Shown here piece after piece: positions 1-11,397 of a DNA stretch of 64,000 bases (positions are counted from its first letter, which is position 1; each line of letters starts with the position of its first letter). Origin of the DNA: Trametes villosa (lineage: Eukaryota; Basidiomycota; Agaricomycetes; Polyporales; Polyporaceae); contig PUDQ02000001.1 of the NCBI GenBank assembly GCA_002964805.2, positions 1,073,501 to 1,137,500 of the forward strand. Direction: 5' to 3'. The notes beneath the pieces were generated by a model. It saw only the letters and a list, made by a program, of their open reading frames with translations, did not search any database and was not told the DNA's origin. A program made the translations under genes and the position numbers.

Positions 1-9
1 CCTCACCCG

Positions 10-1451
10 ATGTCCCCCGTCCTCCCTCTGGAACTCGACGAGCTCGTCCTCGAGCTTGTTTACGATGATGAAGACTACTTCGAGGCGCGCCATGTCGTAC
101 GTCGGTGCGCACTAGTATGCCGCGCATGGCGTCCTATGGCTCAGGCCTTACTCTTCCGTATGGTCCATCTATACGCGTGGGGCTCTGGCTTGCTGTCATT
201 GTACGACTATCGCCGATTCTGGGAGGCCCATCCACATCTTCTACACCTTATCAAAACACTCTATATCGGGCTTCCAGACCATGACGAGCCGTTCTACGTG
301 TCACTTCTCGGAGTATTCCCCCGTGTTCTACCTGGACGGCTTCCCGCTCTACGGACGATTCTTGTGTCTGGGGACCGCGTGGCAATCCGGCTGCATCGGT
401 TTTTTTGTGTCCCTCGCTTGCACGTGCCCAATATCACATCCCTCGAAATCCAACATGTTGATTTGACGGACGAAACAGAGCTCTACACCTTGTTCTTCCC
501 GTTCCCCAACCTTCGTTCCTTAACCATGGTCGACTGCTTCATGAGCAATCCTAGCGCACACACGGAGCCGCGATCTCGGAAGAATTGGCGGGTCCCTCCC
601 ATCACCCAGCTGAGCCTGGCATACGCGTCGCACCCCTCCAGGTCAAGTTATGTAAGGGCGTGCGTCGTTTCCGGTGCAATGATTATATCGACTAACCTTC
701 CTTGAACCTTCTCACCGTAGTTCCCTCGACGCCTCGTGGGCGATGATCCAGAGGCAGTTATGCCCTCCGCAGTCCAACTCATCTTACGAATCCTTGGGGG
801 TAACCTTGTGCATCTGCGAGTGAATCTACGTACCTTTGAATACTTGACGTCCCCTCTTCACGGTGAGTACATGTTCAACAGATCTCGGCCCGTAGTAGTA
901 GCTGCGCTCATACGACAACGTACCACTAAAACTGGACACAATCAACTGCTTCAGATACGGATGAACTACTTCAAGTGTGTCCTATGCCAAACCTGAAACG
1001 GCTTGAGATCTACCTGCGCTGTCCCGGGACATTGCTCCTACAAGAACCCGACGGTCGGCCTGGGATCCCGAAGTGGGACTATACGGAGTTCATACGACGA
1101 GTTCCCACGCTTCTCAAGGCCGTCATCGCCCAAGACCTTCGCGTTCTCGGTCTCTACTTCAGCCGTAAGGAGGTGCGGAAATCAGAGCAGGATTTCCTTC
1201 AACAGCTGGGGGAGATTGAGGGGCCGCTTGCGACTCTCGTGGAAGGCCCGTATTTTCCTAGGCTGGAGAAAGTCCGTCTTGATGTTGGAGCCCGACCACA
1301 TACACACCGATGGTGGAATCCGCGTTTAGCGGAGCGTTTCCCTATATTGGCGGGAAGGGGGCTACTCGAGACGACACGGTACATATTGTCTAGAGAGTAC
1401 GTCGGCCTATCATCCATTTGTCTCCAAGTTCCGCTGCAAGGAGGCGTCTAA
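10..1451 (+). CDS. F-box-like/LRR-like hypothetical protein
   Basis: Three exons (10-651, 721-862, 955-1451) join in frame with GT-AG introns into a protein of about 426 residues. The N-terminus has the F-box-like pattern of agaricomycetes: an LPLELDELVLELV helix, then a CALVCRAWRP segment at about residues 34-43. The rest is irregular leucine-rich segments such as the NLRSL and NLKRLEIYL stretches. Proteins of this kind are usually substrate receptors of SCF ubiquitin ligases; that role is inferred, and no substrate can be named. The start lies 9 bases from the window edge, so an earlier start outside the window cannot be excluded. The next gene, at 2150-3581, also has leucine-rich C-terminal segments but is not obviously a close paralogue. 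Confidence 0.7.
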
Positions 1452-2149
1452 CAGGAATACTCGTGTCACACTTTAGCTTCGTTACATGTGAGCCTTTCTC
1501 CGATCCACCCCACGGTCTCCCGCCAATAGAGCCTTGATTGGTGTCGTGTTGGCTCGAAGTTCAGGCGCAGGATGTTTCAAGTGCGTGTAGTATTCGGTGT
1601 CTTTGTCTGCTACCTTCTGCTATCCTGATGCTCAGCTCGACAGATGATCCCCTCTTACGCGACTTCTGCTATGTGCCGTCTACAGCCCAGGTGTAAATTG
1701 TACCATGTCTGCCAGAATATCGGAGGCCGTCGTCCTGCCCTGCCCCGTCCCGCACCGCGTCCGCTATGTGCAGTTATGAAGGGTGTGTTATCTTCAGCCG
1801 GCCCGGGCAGTTCGCTGTTCACGGGACAGCTCCAGTGCATATCCTACCACTTTCACCAGCACATCCGGGTGAGTCTTATCAGTCTATTCCAGAGCAGGAT
1901 GATTTAACTAAATAATACACTTGTTGTGAAACATTCTAGCGGTACACCGGATATTCGTCTCGGTTTGTCATGGTGTGTATTGGCTTGCACTGGCGCTCCG
2001 CTGTAGTCTGATGCCCAACTGCAGGTTTCATCTGGGTATAGCGACCAGGCGCTGTGGCATACACAAATTGGCCAGTGATAAGCACACACTAGTGATGCTG
2101 GAACCGATGCTTCTCCCAGATCTTAGCCCTCAAAACGAGCCTCGAAAGG
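1452..2149. other. Intergenic, no gene seen
   Basis: The reading frames here are short and overlapping, without leucine-rich or other recognisable content. The segment probably holds the 3' end of the first F-box-like gene and the upstream region of the second. No TATA-like element, tRNA or repeat stands out. Confidence 0.5.
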
Positions 2150-3581
2150 ATGGCTGCCTCAGAGTCCATCCATGGGTCAGCTCCAGCGATAAATCTGCTC
2201 ATCCGCTCCTCTGGTGTATGCGAAGCTCACGCCTATCCTGCCATGACCCCGGGTCCTCCACAAAGCCAAAGAGACGACACACTGCCGCAACAGCTGCTTC
2301 AATCGGGTATGGGTAGAATGATGCTCGCCGAGCTCCGCTCTGTGAGTAGAGCCTCAGCCTCCCATAGATGATTAGTGTCGCCTCGGAGTTCTCATCATGT
2401 TGCTCAGAACACTGTTGCAAATATGGCGGTCCAGTGTGACCATCTCTGTCCTGAAGGATGTACTCCGGATTGCGAAGGTCAAACCCCCTGCCTTGATTGG
2501 CACCCCCTATTGTGCAGGGCAGTGACGGCGGCGTTGCCCTCTCCACAACCTTCCGTCGTTTCACTTGCCGTGTGTATGTACTGTCCTTGGCCCAATTGTG
2601 CTCCGACTCGGACGAGAAACCGCGGGCCTCGTGGTGCGGCCACTTTTCACATGATCCTGTCTCTAGAACTTGTGTCAGTCGTGTTCCAGAATGCGCAGAC
2701 CTGCGTAGGCTCGCTCTTGCACTATTTTCCTCGACTTCAAACACTCTCAATGCGGTCTCCTCTGTTCATCACTGTCCTCGGAGATACCAAACACGGTGAA
2801 CCGGTCGGCGCTGGTACCGACTATATGACACAGTCACTTGACCAGTGCAACCTCAAAGCCTTACAGATGCGCAACAAGGAACCCCTGGTGCGTGCACATC
2901 TATAGTTATGCCTGGCCACAGTGCCATGTACTAAGTGCGCATGGGCAGGGTGCACAGCGTTGCCTGAGTGCACTTCGCCAACTATTGACGAAGGCACAAC
3001 AAACACTTTGCACGCTCACGCTCGACAGCATGACGTTGGCGACATTGCACGACGACGCCGAGTACACTCTCGACATGCCACATACCCTTGCCGATGGCGA
3101 TAAATCCAAGACCCGGCCAGAAGGACACCTCGAGCTCCCTTCGCTCTCCCGGGTTGACGTCGAAGTGCGCTTCGTGGGCCGTCCGGTCGCCGAGGTGGAC
3201 GAAGAGCTCCAGAAGGCATCCCGAGCACTACAATTCCTCTTGAAAGCGTCGTCGAACGCCGTCGTCGTGGGGATAGAAGTATTCGCTGGGGATCTTGGCG
3301 ACCACGCATGGCTGACGCAGCTTCGCGGTGGTCTGGCGGCGTTCGGGGAAGTGTGCTGGGATCCGGAGTTCGGAGGTCGAGTCTTGCACGAGCTGCGCAT
3401 GGCAGTGGTGCCCGGCACGAATCAGGCCCTCACGAATCGGGCCATGGAGCAGCTGCGTCGAGTCTTCACGCACGCCTCATCTATCGCTGGTCGAGTCGGA
3501 CGCGGAGTTCGGATGCTGAGGGCGAAGTCGGCCAACGCATGTGTCCGGCCGCCATCGTCGCCTCTTTCCCCGACTGTCTAG
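2150..3581 (+). CDS. Probable LRR/F-box-like hypothetical protein, exon structure uncertain
   Basis: The last exon (about 2950-3581) is clearly coding: it has strong codon bias and reads as leucine-rich text (LPSLSRVDVEVRF, then ALQFLLKASSNAVVVGIEVF). An upstream piece at about 2705-2888 (FPRLQTLSMRSPLFITVLGD) has the same style and joins it across a GT-AG intron at about 2889-2949. Further upstream, coding-like pieces lie in other frames (for example SSVTISVLKDVLRIAK, about 2437-2480). Joining them needs introns as short as 34 nt or non-ideal sites. The gene may have several small exons or may be decaying. The start at 2150 is the first plausible Met. No clear F-box was found, so the family assignment rests only on the leucine-rich C-terminal half. 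Confidence 0.45.
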
Positions 3582-5021
3582 ATTCTGAGAATCGGTCGGA
3601 TGCATCGTCGCCTCCTAGATGTTAATCATGTTGTCACTGTGTATGCCAGATGAAAGCGTGGAATTAACATATCATCAAATAAACGACATGAAGAACATGG
3701 TGTTCAGAAACGAAAGCGAAGTAAGGATATACTGCACGCTGACGAATAGGCCGATAGCGCAAGTGGACGCGCCGTTTTCGAAGCCGAGATGGTGAAGCGA
3801 ATGGCTCCATGATCAGCCATGATGGTCCTAGAACGGAGATCCAAGCGAGAGGTACCTTGGCACGGGCGTAGCAGGACCCAATCTTTGGGCGCTGGATCAG
3901 CGCGGGTGAGTGTCGCAGAGTTCGAGAACCTGGGCCAGGTACTGAACCGTTGCGACGAGAGAGGCGCGACGTGTGGCGAGATCCACGGCCCTGAGGCGAA
4001 GGTACAAACGTTATCCGTTGATGAGGGCAAAAGTGTATCGAGTCCTCGATCTAGGGGCCATCGTAGTCTGTTGCCCGTCTGCATTTCAGCGCTGACAATG
4101 GTGGTAGCGACGATCCCATAGAGCGGTAAGTTCTAATGATGATGGTGAATGAACGGGTTGAAACATAGGTCGAGACGAGGACGTACTGAGATAGGGAATG
4201 GCCGGTGACCCCGAGCAAGTCCCGTTCCTAGGCATCAAGAGGGACTAGCACCCAGAGTGCGCCCCTCGAATGGTTTCGGCGGACGTCCGTAAAGCCAGTA
4301 TAGCGCTCCGAATATTGTGCGGATACGCTCCTTCTGAATCGTCCCCGAATTAGTTGCCCCACCGCATGATGATACAGCTCGCTGTTGGGCCTACCATGCG
4401 GCGAGCGTTTCCCGAAGGTGTTCACGGATCGCCATATGCCCGGGGCCATATACATGCGCCCAGCGCCATGCACTGTCCTGGCGAGAACTGTGACAGTGGG
4501 CACAGAGGTGCACTCAAACTTGAAAGAGCCCTGATAGATAGCTGAACAGCGTGTCTTTCAGGCTCTTTCAGGCTGTGCCTCCCGCCAGAGCTCGATTCCC
4601 CTACGATTCCCCCGAAACACGGGAAAGTTGCATCCTACGGTTTTGGTGATAGTAACCACCGGGATCGCTTGAAGTGCTAGAAGGGCTAACGTCCCTCAGT
4701 AGTTGCCTGCCGTGCGACCGGTGAGAAGGAGAGCCATGTCTACCGATGACCTCTCGTAAGTACATACCGGGGCCGCCCAGACCACGATATTCGACATACG
4801 TACGTGTCGTTGACCTCACAGAATCAGATCCGCGTCCTGTGCGCGAGATGATTCGCCCGTAACGGAACTTGAGGAGGGAAGAAAGTAGCTTCGCACTAGC
4901 TTCGCGCAGGAGGAACGAAAGAGGCTCGGGCTCGCTGAAAGAGGACCAGGTGAGCGCGAACGTTAAGTCGCGCCTGGGGCGCCTAAACGCGTTTCGCTCT
5001 TTTCTACGCGACGCGACGATC
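3582..5021. other. Intergenic, possible decayed minus-strand coding remnants
   Basis: No gene can be built here. Reading the minus strand at about 3900-4010 gives a coding-like stretch (LATRRASLVATVQYLAQVLE), and 3700-3790 gives a hydrophobic one (FENGASTCAIGLFVSVQYIL). They lie in different frames and no acceptable intron joins them. They could be remnants of a membrane-protein gene or chance. A short direct repeat (GGCTCTTTCA-like units) sits at about 4553-4575. The last 150 bases are the upstream region of the TTL-family gene. Confidence 0.35.
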
Positions 5022-6671
5022 ATGGACGCCTTCACCGCGTTCGTCTCCTGGCCCTCCGCGCCCCTCACAGATCGCCTCGTTCGCTCCGCTTTGGGATCGC
5101 TCTCACCTGTGCCAGAGCTCGTTACAGCCCTCAGCTCAGACCTGGTAGCGTCGCCGGGCCGACTTTTACAATGGGCTACATACGACGCGCTCGATCATGA
5201 TCTCACCTTCTCTCACAACTCGGTTCTCTCGTCTTCCTACGTCATCCGAAAAGCCCTTATCCGCAAGCACTACCTCTCGCGATGCATCCACAACTACCTG
5301 ACCAAACATCCCAACTCTGCCTTGACCTGGGGAGCACCGCGGAGTTGGGAGCTTGAGCTCAGCTTTGCGGACGAACTCGACGAGCTCTGGGGAGACGACC
5401 TCTATGACCTATCGGACGAAATTGAAAAGGATGACCCGTCGAAGTGGTGGATCCTGAAGCCTGGTATGGCCGATCGCGGTCAGGGCATTCGACTGTTCCA
5501 CGCCAAGGAGGAGTTGCAGGCCATCTTCGAAGAGTTCGAGCAGAGTGACTCCGAGGAAGAGGACGAAGAGGGGAGCGACAGTGGCCAGCGCGCTACTGCA
5601 GTCGTGACCTCCCAGCTACGACACTTCGTCATTCAGGTGCGCAGACTGTGGCTTATAGACCGTTGTACCCACGCTGATACGTTTTTCAGGAATATCTAGG
5701 GAATCCTCTCTTGTTCGATCCTGCCGAAGCTCCCCTGGAAGGCTCTCAGGCGCCTCCGATACAGGACCTGCGTGGTCACAAAGTCAGCTCGATGCTTCTC
5801 TCTGGATCCTACCGAGATGTTCAACGCTCGTCTAGTTCCATCTTCGTGTCTACTGCGTGGCTTCTGGCGCTATCACGGTGTACGCGTACGAGAGAATCTT
5901 GGCGTTGTTTTCTGCGGTCCCGTATGCCCCGCCATCGAAGCAAGAACACGAGGGCGATGCCGACGTACTGGACCTGGCGGCTCATCTGACGAATACGTCC
6001 CTCCAAACGGATCGCGGGGAAGCTGGGGTGCGGCTACTGGACGAAATCATTGGGTGTCGTGTCTTGTCGTCGCCCTCGCCGCCTCAGCCTCGGCAGCAGC
6101 CAATCCCTCGGCGGGCGATGGGGCAAGCCATGGACGTCGAGTCTATCAATGCGGCCAGGAAACCACGGGCAGCGCAAGCGCTCGAGAGTCAGTACTCGAA
6201 GTTCACCGCCGAAGACGTCACCGAGATCAAGAGGCAGATCTCTGAAGTACTATCGGAGACGTTCAAGGCCGCTGTCGAGATGAGCGTGCACTTCCAGGTT
6301 CGTATCGCAACAGTATCGTGTGGTGCTATTTGCTGATCGCTCCATCGTATGCATAGCCACTACCGAACGCGTTTGAGCTCTACGGTATCGACTTCGTCGT
6401 CACCCACGACCCCTCGCCGAACGCGCCGCGCAAGTTCCAGGTCAATCTCCTCGAGGTTAACTCGGAGCCAGCGATCGAACTTACTGGACCCCGGCTCACC
6501 TGGATCCTCGAAGACCTATTCAAGAGCATTGCGAAGACGTGTGTTGTGCCGTTCTTTGCTCCGGATGGGTCGCAGGTGCGACAGGAGGCGGAAGCTTGGA
6601 AAGTTGGGGAGGTGCGCGAACACTTGAGGAAGTGCCTCGAACTCCAAGTTCGAGGCGGGCAGGGCTGGTAA
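5022..6671 (+). CDS. Tubulin-tyrosine ligase (TTL) family protein
   Basis: Four exons (5022-5636, 5690-5782, 5836-6297, 6357-6671) give 494 residues. The protein shows the TTL ATP-grasp fold in order: a KWWILKPGMADRGQGI nucleotide-binding loop after about residue 145, an acidic insert (SDSEEEDEEGSDS), FVIQEYLGNP, HKFHLRVYCV, an AAHLTNTSLQ segment, and the C-terminal LYGIDFVVTHD and QVNLLEVNSEPAIE motifs, whose acidic and Asn residues bind Mg-ATP in this family. TTL enzymes ligate amino acids to tubulin tails. Fungal single-copy members resemble yeast Pby1, whose role is less clear and tied to P bodies, so the exact substrate is not assigned. An in-frame upstream Met-like start (4869) was passed over because the family similarity begins at 5022. 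RPB8 follows after 251 bp in the same direction. Confidence 0.88.
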
Positions 6672-6922
6672 CGGGTGGAGGGGAAGCGAAGGGTATAACA
6701 GTGTATAGCTTCTGTTGTAGCAATACGATGTCTCTTACGAACCGTCGCACGAACTTGCACAGTTGCCATTTCCAGCGTCTCGGCATTTGCCAGAGGGCGC
6801 GCAAGCGGTTGTGGCGGCGCGCTCAGCCTGCAGTCTCTGCACTCCGGCCGCCACCTTCACCTGGCTCCTTCCCTGCCGTCCGCCTCTACCCTCCTTCAAA
6901 ACCGAATACTAGTGCCGCCAAA

Positions 6923-7629
6923 ATGTCCTCGAACACCTCAAACATCGTCTTCGACGACATCTTCACGATCAATGACATAGACAAGGAGGGCAAGAAATTT
7001 GACCGGGGTACGCGCCCCCGCCCCGTTCATACTCGACTCAGCATCCTAAAAACCGCCCCCGTTCGTCTGCGCTCTAGTCTCGCGTCTGTACGCGCACTCT
7101 AAAAACTACGACATGGACCTCACGCTCGACTACAACATCGAGCTCTTCCCGCTGCAGAGCGGCCAGTCCTTCGCGCTCGCACTCGCGTCGTCGCTCTCGC
7201 GCGCACCCCAAGCAGCCGCGGGCGCGGACGACGAGGACAAGGACCGGGACGTGTGGCGGCCAGACGCGAAGGGGCGGAAGGGGCTGGACGACGACTATGA
7301 GTATGTCATGTACGGCAAGGTGAGCGTTCGTCCGACCTCTTCCTCGTCTCCCGAACTGCGCTCCCGTACCCCTCCTATTCGTTTCTGCTGCATCTGTATG
7401 TTGGCCGGCTCATACGACTCTCAAGGTGTACAGGTTCGACGGCGGTTCGGCAGAGATTGTGTAAGCCCGAGCCCGTTCTCCCATGTTTCCGTTACACTGA
7501 AACCCGGTGCTCCTTCGCAGGACGGCCTACGCGTCATTTGGTGGTCTCCTCATGTCCCTCACGGGATCCTTCCGGCATATGACGAGCATTGTTCTTGGAG
7601 ACCCTGTATTCATACTCCTTCGTCGGTAA
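6923..7629 (+). CDS. RPB8: RNA polymerase I/II/III shared subunit RPABC3 (Rpb8)
   Basis: Four exons (6923-7007, 7078-7319, 7426-7460, 7521-7629) splice in frame to 156 residues, close to the usual 145-150 of Rpb8. The start SNIVFDDIFTINDIDKEGKK, the middle DLTLDYNIELFPL, and the C-terminal YEYVMYGKVYRFDGGSAE, YASFGGLLMSLTGSFRHM and VLGDPVF segments match the conserved eukaryotic Rpb8 OB-fold. Rpb8 is a structural subunit common to the three nuclear RNA polymerases. An alanine- and charge-rich insert (about residues 72-95) is longer than in yeast. The family's LYLLIRK-like end is replaced by FILLRR. The gene converges with the MARVEL gene across 7630-8113. Confidence 0.95.
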
Positions 7630-8113
7630 TTTTGTGGGTATTGCTTCGCCCCATTGTATTTTTACACTCCCCTCCCTGTCTGCTTCGGCCAACTCTCCGA
7701 ATACTAGGTGAGTCGTACATGCATGTGTTGCTATAACATGGCCTAACAATCGAGTTTCATCATCGTAAGCATTTTCTCTGTTGAGCGTCGCGTACCCCCG
7801 CATCGCTGTAGTATCACGCTGAATCTCAAACGAGTGCGCAGTTCGCAGCCCGACGAGGAGAGTTGTGTTCGAGCGACACAATCACGTTAAGCACATTGGT
7901 GCTTCATCCTTCGTCCAGACATCACAGCTCATGAGAGAAGAGTCATCAATTGCCGTTACGATAATGTAGCATGTCGCAGAGTCATCAAGCCCAGACACAA
8001 CGTCCTCGGACCGGGAAGCACAAACCAAACAAAATGGGAGCAAGCCAGACACCCAGCGAGACCATCGACCCCCGAACCCCCAACGTCCTTCCACCAACCC
8101 ATCTACGCGTGAA
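7630..8113. other. Intergenic between convergent genes
   Basis: This segment holds the two facing 3' ends of RPB8 (plus) and the MARVEL gene (minus). No credible coding frame, hairpin terminator or repeat was found. Short open frames here are codon-bias shadows. Confidence 0.5.
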
Positions 8114-9106
8114 TTAGACCTGGGGATACGCACCGGGGTGCGCAGGCGCGCCCGCGGGCTGGCCATACGGCGGCTGCGGCTGCGCGTACCCCATCTGCGT
8201 GGACTGCGCGTACCCCGTGGGCGCGGGCGAGCCCGTCGAGCTCGGCGGGTACGCGTACGGCGCCTGGCCGGGGTTGAGCGACGCGGCCTCGTACGGCTTC
8301 GCCTCGGTGCCGTACGGGTTCGCGCCTGCGCCGGCAGTAGCGGACGCGGGCGGGAGCGGCGCGCCGAAGTCGGCCTCCTTGACGGACGTGTTCCAGACGT
8401 AGTGCCCGCGGTGCGCGTGGATGATGAGCAGCACGAGGAGCGCGGTGGAGTATGCCCACACTGGAGATGGGTGTGTGAGCGTTTGTCTGGGGGATGGGGG
8501 AGGGGATCAAGGGGAGAGCGGGAACTCACGGGCGAGCCAGCCGAGGAACCCGAAGGCGGCGGCGGCGGACGTCTCTGAGCAGAGGTTGCGCGCGGAGGCG
8601 GGGGTCCATTCCTGGCAGTCTACCCAGTAGTTCGCAGCGCGGTCCGCGGAGGTCCCACCCGTGGCAAGGAATAGGACGCCGAGGAAGCCTGCATGGGATC
8701 AGCTATGAGGCTCTGCGGGAGAAGCTGAGGCCGCGACTTACCGAACCACGAAAGCTCGACCACGATCAGCGAGCTGAACGCACCCGTCCGGAGGAAGTCG
8801 ATCGCGAGCCTGAGAGGTCCTGTGTCAGCGTGGAGTGAGGAATAGAGTGCCGAGCGAGCTTACATGGCTGGTAGCGTGATGAGGGTGAGCACCGCCGTGG
8901 CCACAGCGAGACCGGACCACGCGAAGGTGGGGAGGTTAGTGAGCGTCGAGGGAGCCGCGAGGGCGTGCGCGCCCAAACCCAGGAGGATGATGGCGGAGAG
9001 GATCACAAACGCTATGCAATGCATGTCAGAAATAAGTATACTCGTGTACGGCTAAGCAGGTGAACATACCCAGGACCGCAATGCGGACGATCTGTAGCCA
9101 ATACAT
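8114..9106 (-). CDS. MARVEL-domain-like four-helix membrane protein
   Basis: Five minus-strand exons starting at 9106 (exon 1 9070-9106, exon 2 8864-9011, last exon ending at 8114) splice in frame. The protein has four hydrophobic helices: IVRIAVLAFVILSAIILLGL, then WSGLAVATAVLTLITLPAM, then SSLIVVELSWFGFLGVLFLA, and, after a loop with WVDCQ and NLCSE cysteines, FGFLGWLALWAYSTALLVLL. A hydrophilic tail of about 90 residues follows, rich in Pro, Tyr, Gly and Ala and likely cytosolic. This layout is typical of fungal MARVEL proteins of the plasma membrane or secretory vesicles. No enzymatic activity is expected. Family assignment rests on topology and loop cysteines. Confidence 0.75.
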
Positions 9107-9269
9107 GTTGATTATAGGCTGACTCTGCTACTGTAGATTCCTGTGGGGATAGCGCGTGTACGACCCTACGGACCTCGTTCAGATCCAGGTAAAAGAAAGC
9201 CCGGATGGACGCACGTACCTGTGGGAGAACGAGGAGACCAGAGGCTGGGGGCGGGGAGGAGCGCGGGGC

Positions 9270-9278
9270 GTATTTAAC
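9270..9278 (-). promoter_or_regulatory. Possible TATA-like element of the MARVEL gene
   Basis: On the minus strand the sequence reads GTTAAATAC about 165 bp before the start codon at 9106. It could be a weak TATA element, but AT-rich octamers occur by chance. Confidence 0.25.
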
Positions 9279-10761
9279 ACGTCGCGAGGGGACCAAGGCG
9301 CGTTTGCGGGCATATTTGTGTCCCTCCTTGAGTGTCGGGGCACGGAGTCTTGGCGGCCACCGCCTCGCGAGCGAGAAGGGCGATATGGCAGGATATGGTT
9401 ATAGTAGCACCCGATCGACATGTCGCCCGACGTTCCTAGTCACTCCTTTTGGCAGATGGTCACCTCCGCCGCGCTCACACAGCCCGCTTCTCCCCAATGC
9501 GGCCACAAACAATGCTGTAGCTTAGCCTTGTTCTACGTCCCCTCGCATTCCAGAATGCTGGTATAGCTGTAAACTTGAGACATCCGCGCCGGTAGAGTGC
9601 GTGAGGCCGTGCGCATTAAAGGAGGGTGCCTTGTTATTACGCGCGGGCGTCTATATCCTCAAGGCGATTGACAGATGGGTGTGGTACCGAGCATTTGCGA
9701 TGCGCAGATGACCAACCGCACGCCATGCAAGTGAGGCGACCCGAGCGGCCTGACAGATAACGCGCTCGAGGTCGAGGAATGCGAACGTTGTCATACCCTT
9801 GACTCCCAGCACAGGCTTCCCCAGATACGTGTGGCCAAGAACGACAACGAAGCACGTTCAACGATCGAGGGGATATATGAGACAAATAGACCTGCGGTAA
9901 AACTGTACAGCGACCGGGGAGGTCACTGACAGGACCAGACGGTGCCGTCTGTCGGGGGGTTGTGCTCGGGGGGTGGCAGTATCGCCGCCACCATCCTAGC
10001 CGACGTTCATTTAGAGCTATCAAAGTCCGCGAGGCCTGCCTGACGCTTGCGCAAGCCGGGTCACGACTCAGCAAAGACAACAGGCGGCTGCCAGCGCTGA
10101 GCACGCAACCTCAATTGACCTCGAGCTTGCGAGGCTCCGGTCCGAGGTTGCACCCCTCTCCCTCCGTGTCCTCGCTGCACAACCGAGGCTTCTTCTGAGA
10201 GCTGAACGCTCACGCTCAGTGCCCAATGACTTGTAAACGCACAGCATCCGAGATAACACATGTGTCGGAGAGGTAGTAGGTACATATTATTATGGGACTC
10301 ACCGACAGCAGGTACGATCTCGGATCGACCGAGGCGTGCCGCGTCCTCGGCCCGCCAAGGGCAAGTAAGAAGAAAGGTCGGATGCACTGCCCTGGGACCC
10401 AGGAGTACTCTGACGCTACCGTGTGGTGCGTAACAAGCCGCTGGTCGACGTAATACCCGCGTATGCGAAGGAGGCGGCGTCGAGCTACGCAAGGCGATCC
10501 CGCTGAGCTGTGGGCGAAGAAGGAGGTGCTCCGCAAGAGGCGCAGTGACAGAGCTGCACACCGGGGACATGTCATCGGACTACGGGCGGTGTGCCGCCGG
10601 CAAGGGATCGGCGCTGACGTCGGCAAAACGGACGGGATCGAGGGGCGAGTGGTCGAACGACCCCCGCACGCCGACCGGAAGAGCGGGAGAGAGCCCAATC
10701 GGGCGGAGAGCACTCGCGATCCGACCACTGTGACGACGTCACGAAGCGCGGCTTCCCCTTC

Positions 10762-10784
10762 TGACGTCACGCGTCGCGACGCGT
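10762..10784 (+). promoter_or_regulatory. CRE palindrome plus tandem ACGCGT motifs upstream of con-6
   Basis: A full palindromic CRE (TGACGTCA) lies at 10762-10769, overlapped by ACGCGT at 10769-10774, with a second ACGCGT at 10779-10784. A third ACGCGT is at 10865-10870. CRE is the site of Atf1/CREB-type bZIP factors, which drive stress and spore genes in fungi; ACGCGT is the MBF/MCB core. Their use here is inferred from position alone, 130-240 bp before the con-6 start. Confidence 0.5.
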
Positions 10785-10906
10785 CGCGCCCAAAGCAGAC
10801 AACGCGCACCCATGTATGGCAGGCAGTGCGGGAAGTACGTACGAAGAGTGGGCGTCGATGACGGACGCGTAGGTCTGTCAATCGGCGCGCGGGCCCTCCA
10901 GCAGGG

Positions 10907-10913
10907 TATATAA
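10907..10913 (+). promoter_or_regulatory. TATA box of con-6
   Basis: TATATAA lies 85 bp before the con-6 start codon at 10998. It is followed by a CT-rich and CA-rich leader typical of strongly expressed fungal genes. Confidence 0.65.
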
Positions 10914-10997
10914 GCCTGGTCGTCGCGGGCTCTTCCCTCACCAATCCCAACACATCCCACATTCGCCTCCATCTCCACCACCCACCTACAATCAAAC

Positions 10998-11397
10998 ATG
11001 TCCGCCAACTCTGGAAACGTTAGTCCGGTCTTACCTTGTGCATTGCAGGAGAACTAACATGCCTTATCAGGTTTCTCGTGGCCTGAGTTAGTCTACGATG
11101 CGTCTTACTCGAACGATGTACTGACGCCTTCACAGAGGCTGCCCTCTCCAACCCCAACAACTCCGAGGAGACCAAGGAGCGCGTCGCCGAACGTCTCCAC
11201 CGCATGGAGGAGAACGGCGAGGTTGATTCCGCGGAAGCTCACGCAGCCCAGGTCGAGCGCGGTCACAAGGTACGCTTGACCAGATAGTGTGAGGGATGTT
11301 CGCTCACGGCGCCCTGCAGTCCGCGATCTCGAACCCGAACAACTCCGAGGAGACCAAGCAGCACTCGCAGCAGATCCTCGATGAGATGAACAACTGA
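10998..11397 (+). CDS. con-6: Conidiation-specific protein 6 (Con-6) family stress protein
   Basis: Four exons (10998-11018, 11071-11086, 11136-11269, 11320-11397) give 82 residues. The protein has two copies of the Con-6 repeat: GLKAALSNPNNSEETKERVA at about residues 11-30 and SAISNPNNSEETKQHSQQIL near the C-terminus, joined by a hydrophilic linker. Con-6 proteins are small and hydrophilic, accumulate in conidia or under stress and are thought to act as protectants; the biochemical role is unknown. Exon 2 is only 16 nt, and skipping it would shift the frame. A TATA box and CRE upstream fit stress-inducible expression. Confidence 0.9.

Larger units (their letters stand above)
9107..10997. other. 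Long intergenic region, regulatory upstream of con-6
   Basis: No gene was found in about 1.9 kb. The long minus-strand frames here (for example 10216-10995) have low-complexity Arg/Ser-rich translations without family features. The last 300 bases carry the con-6 promoter motifs listed separately. The remainder probably holds upstream regulatory sequence for con-6 and the MARVEL gene. Confidence 0.5.

Noticed and set aside
9637..10104. Minus-strand frame of 155 codons
   Set aside because: No domain, no matching promoter or introns; composition typical of random GC-rich sequence.
10216..10995. Minus-strand open frame of 259 codons upstream of con-6
   Set aside because: The translation is Arg/Ser-rich without family features and covers the con-6 promoter with its TATA box and CRE; the frame is best explained by GC bias.
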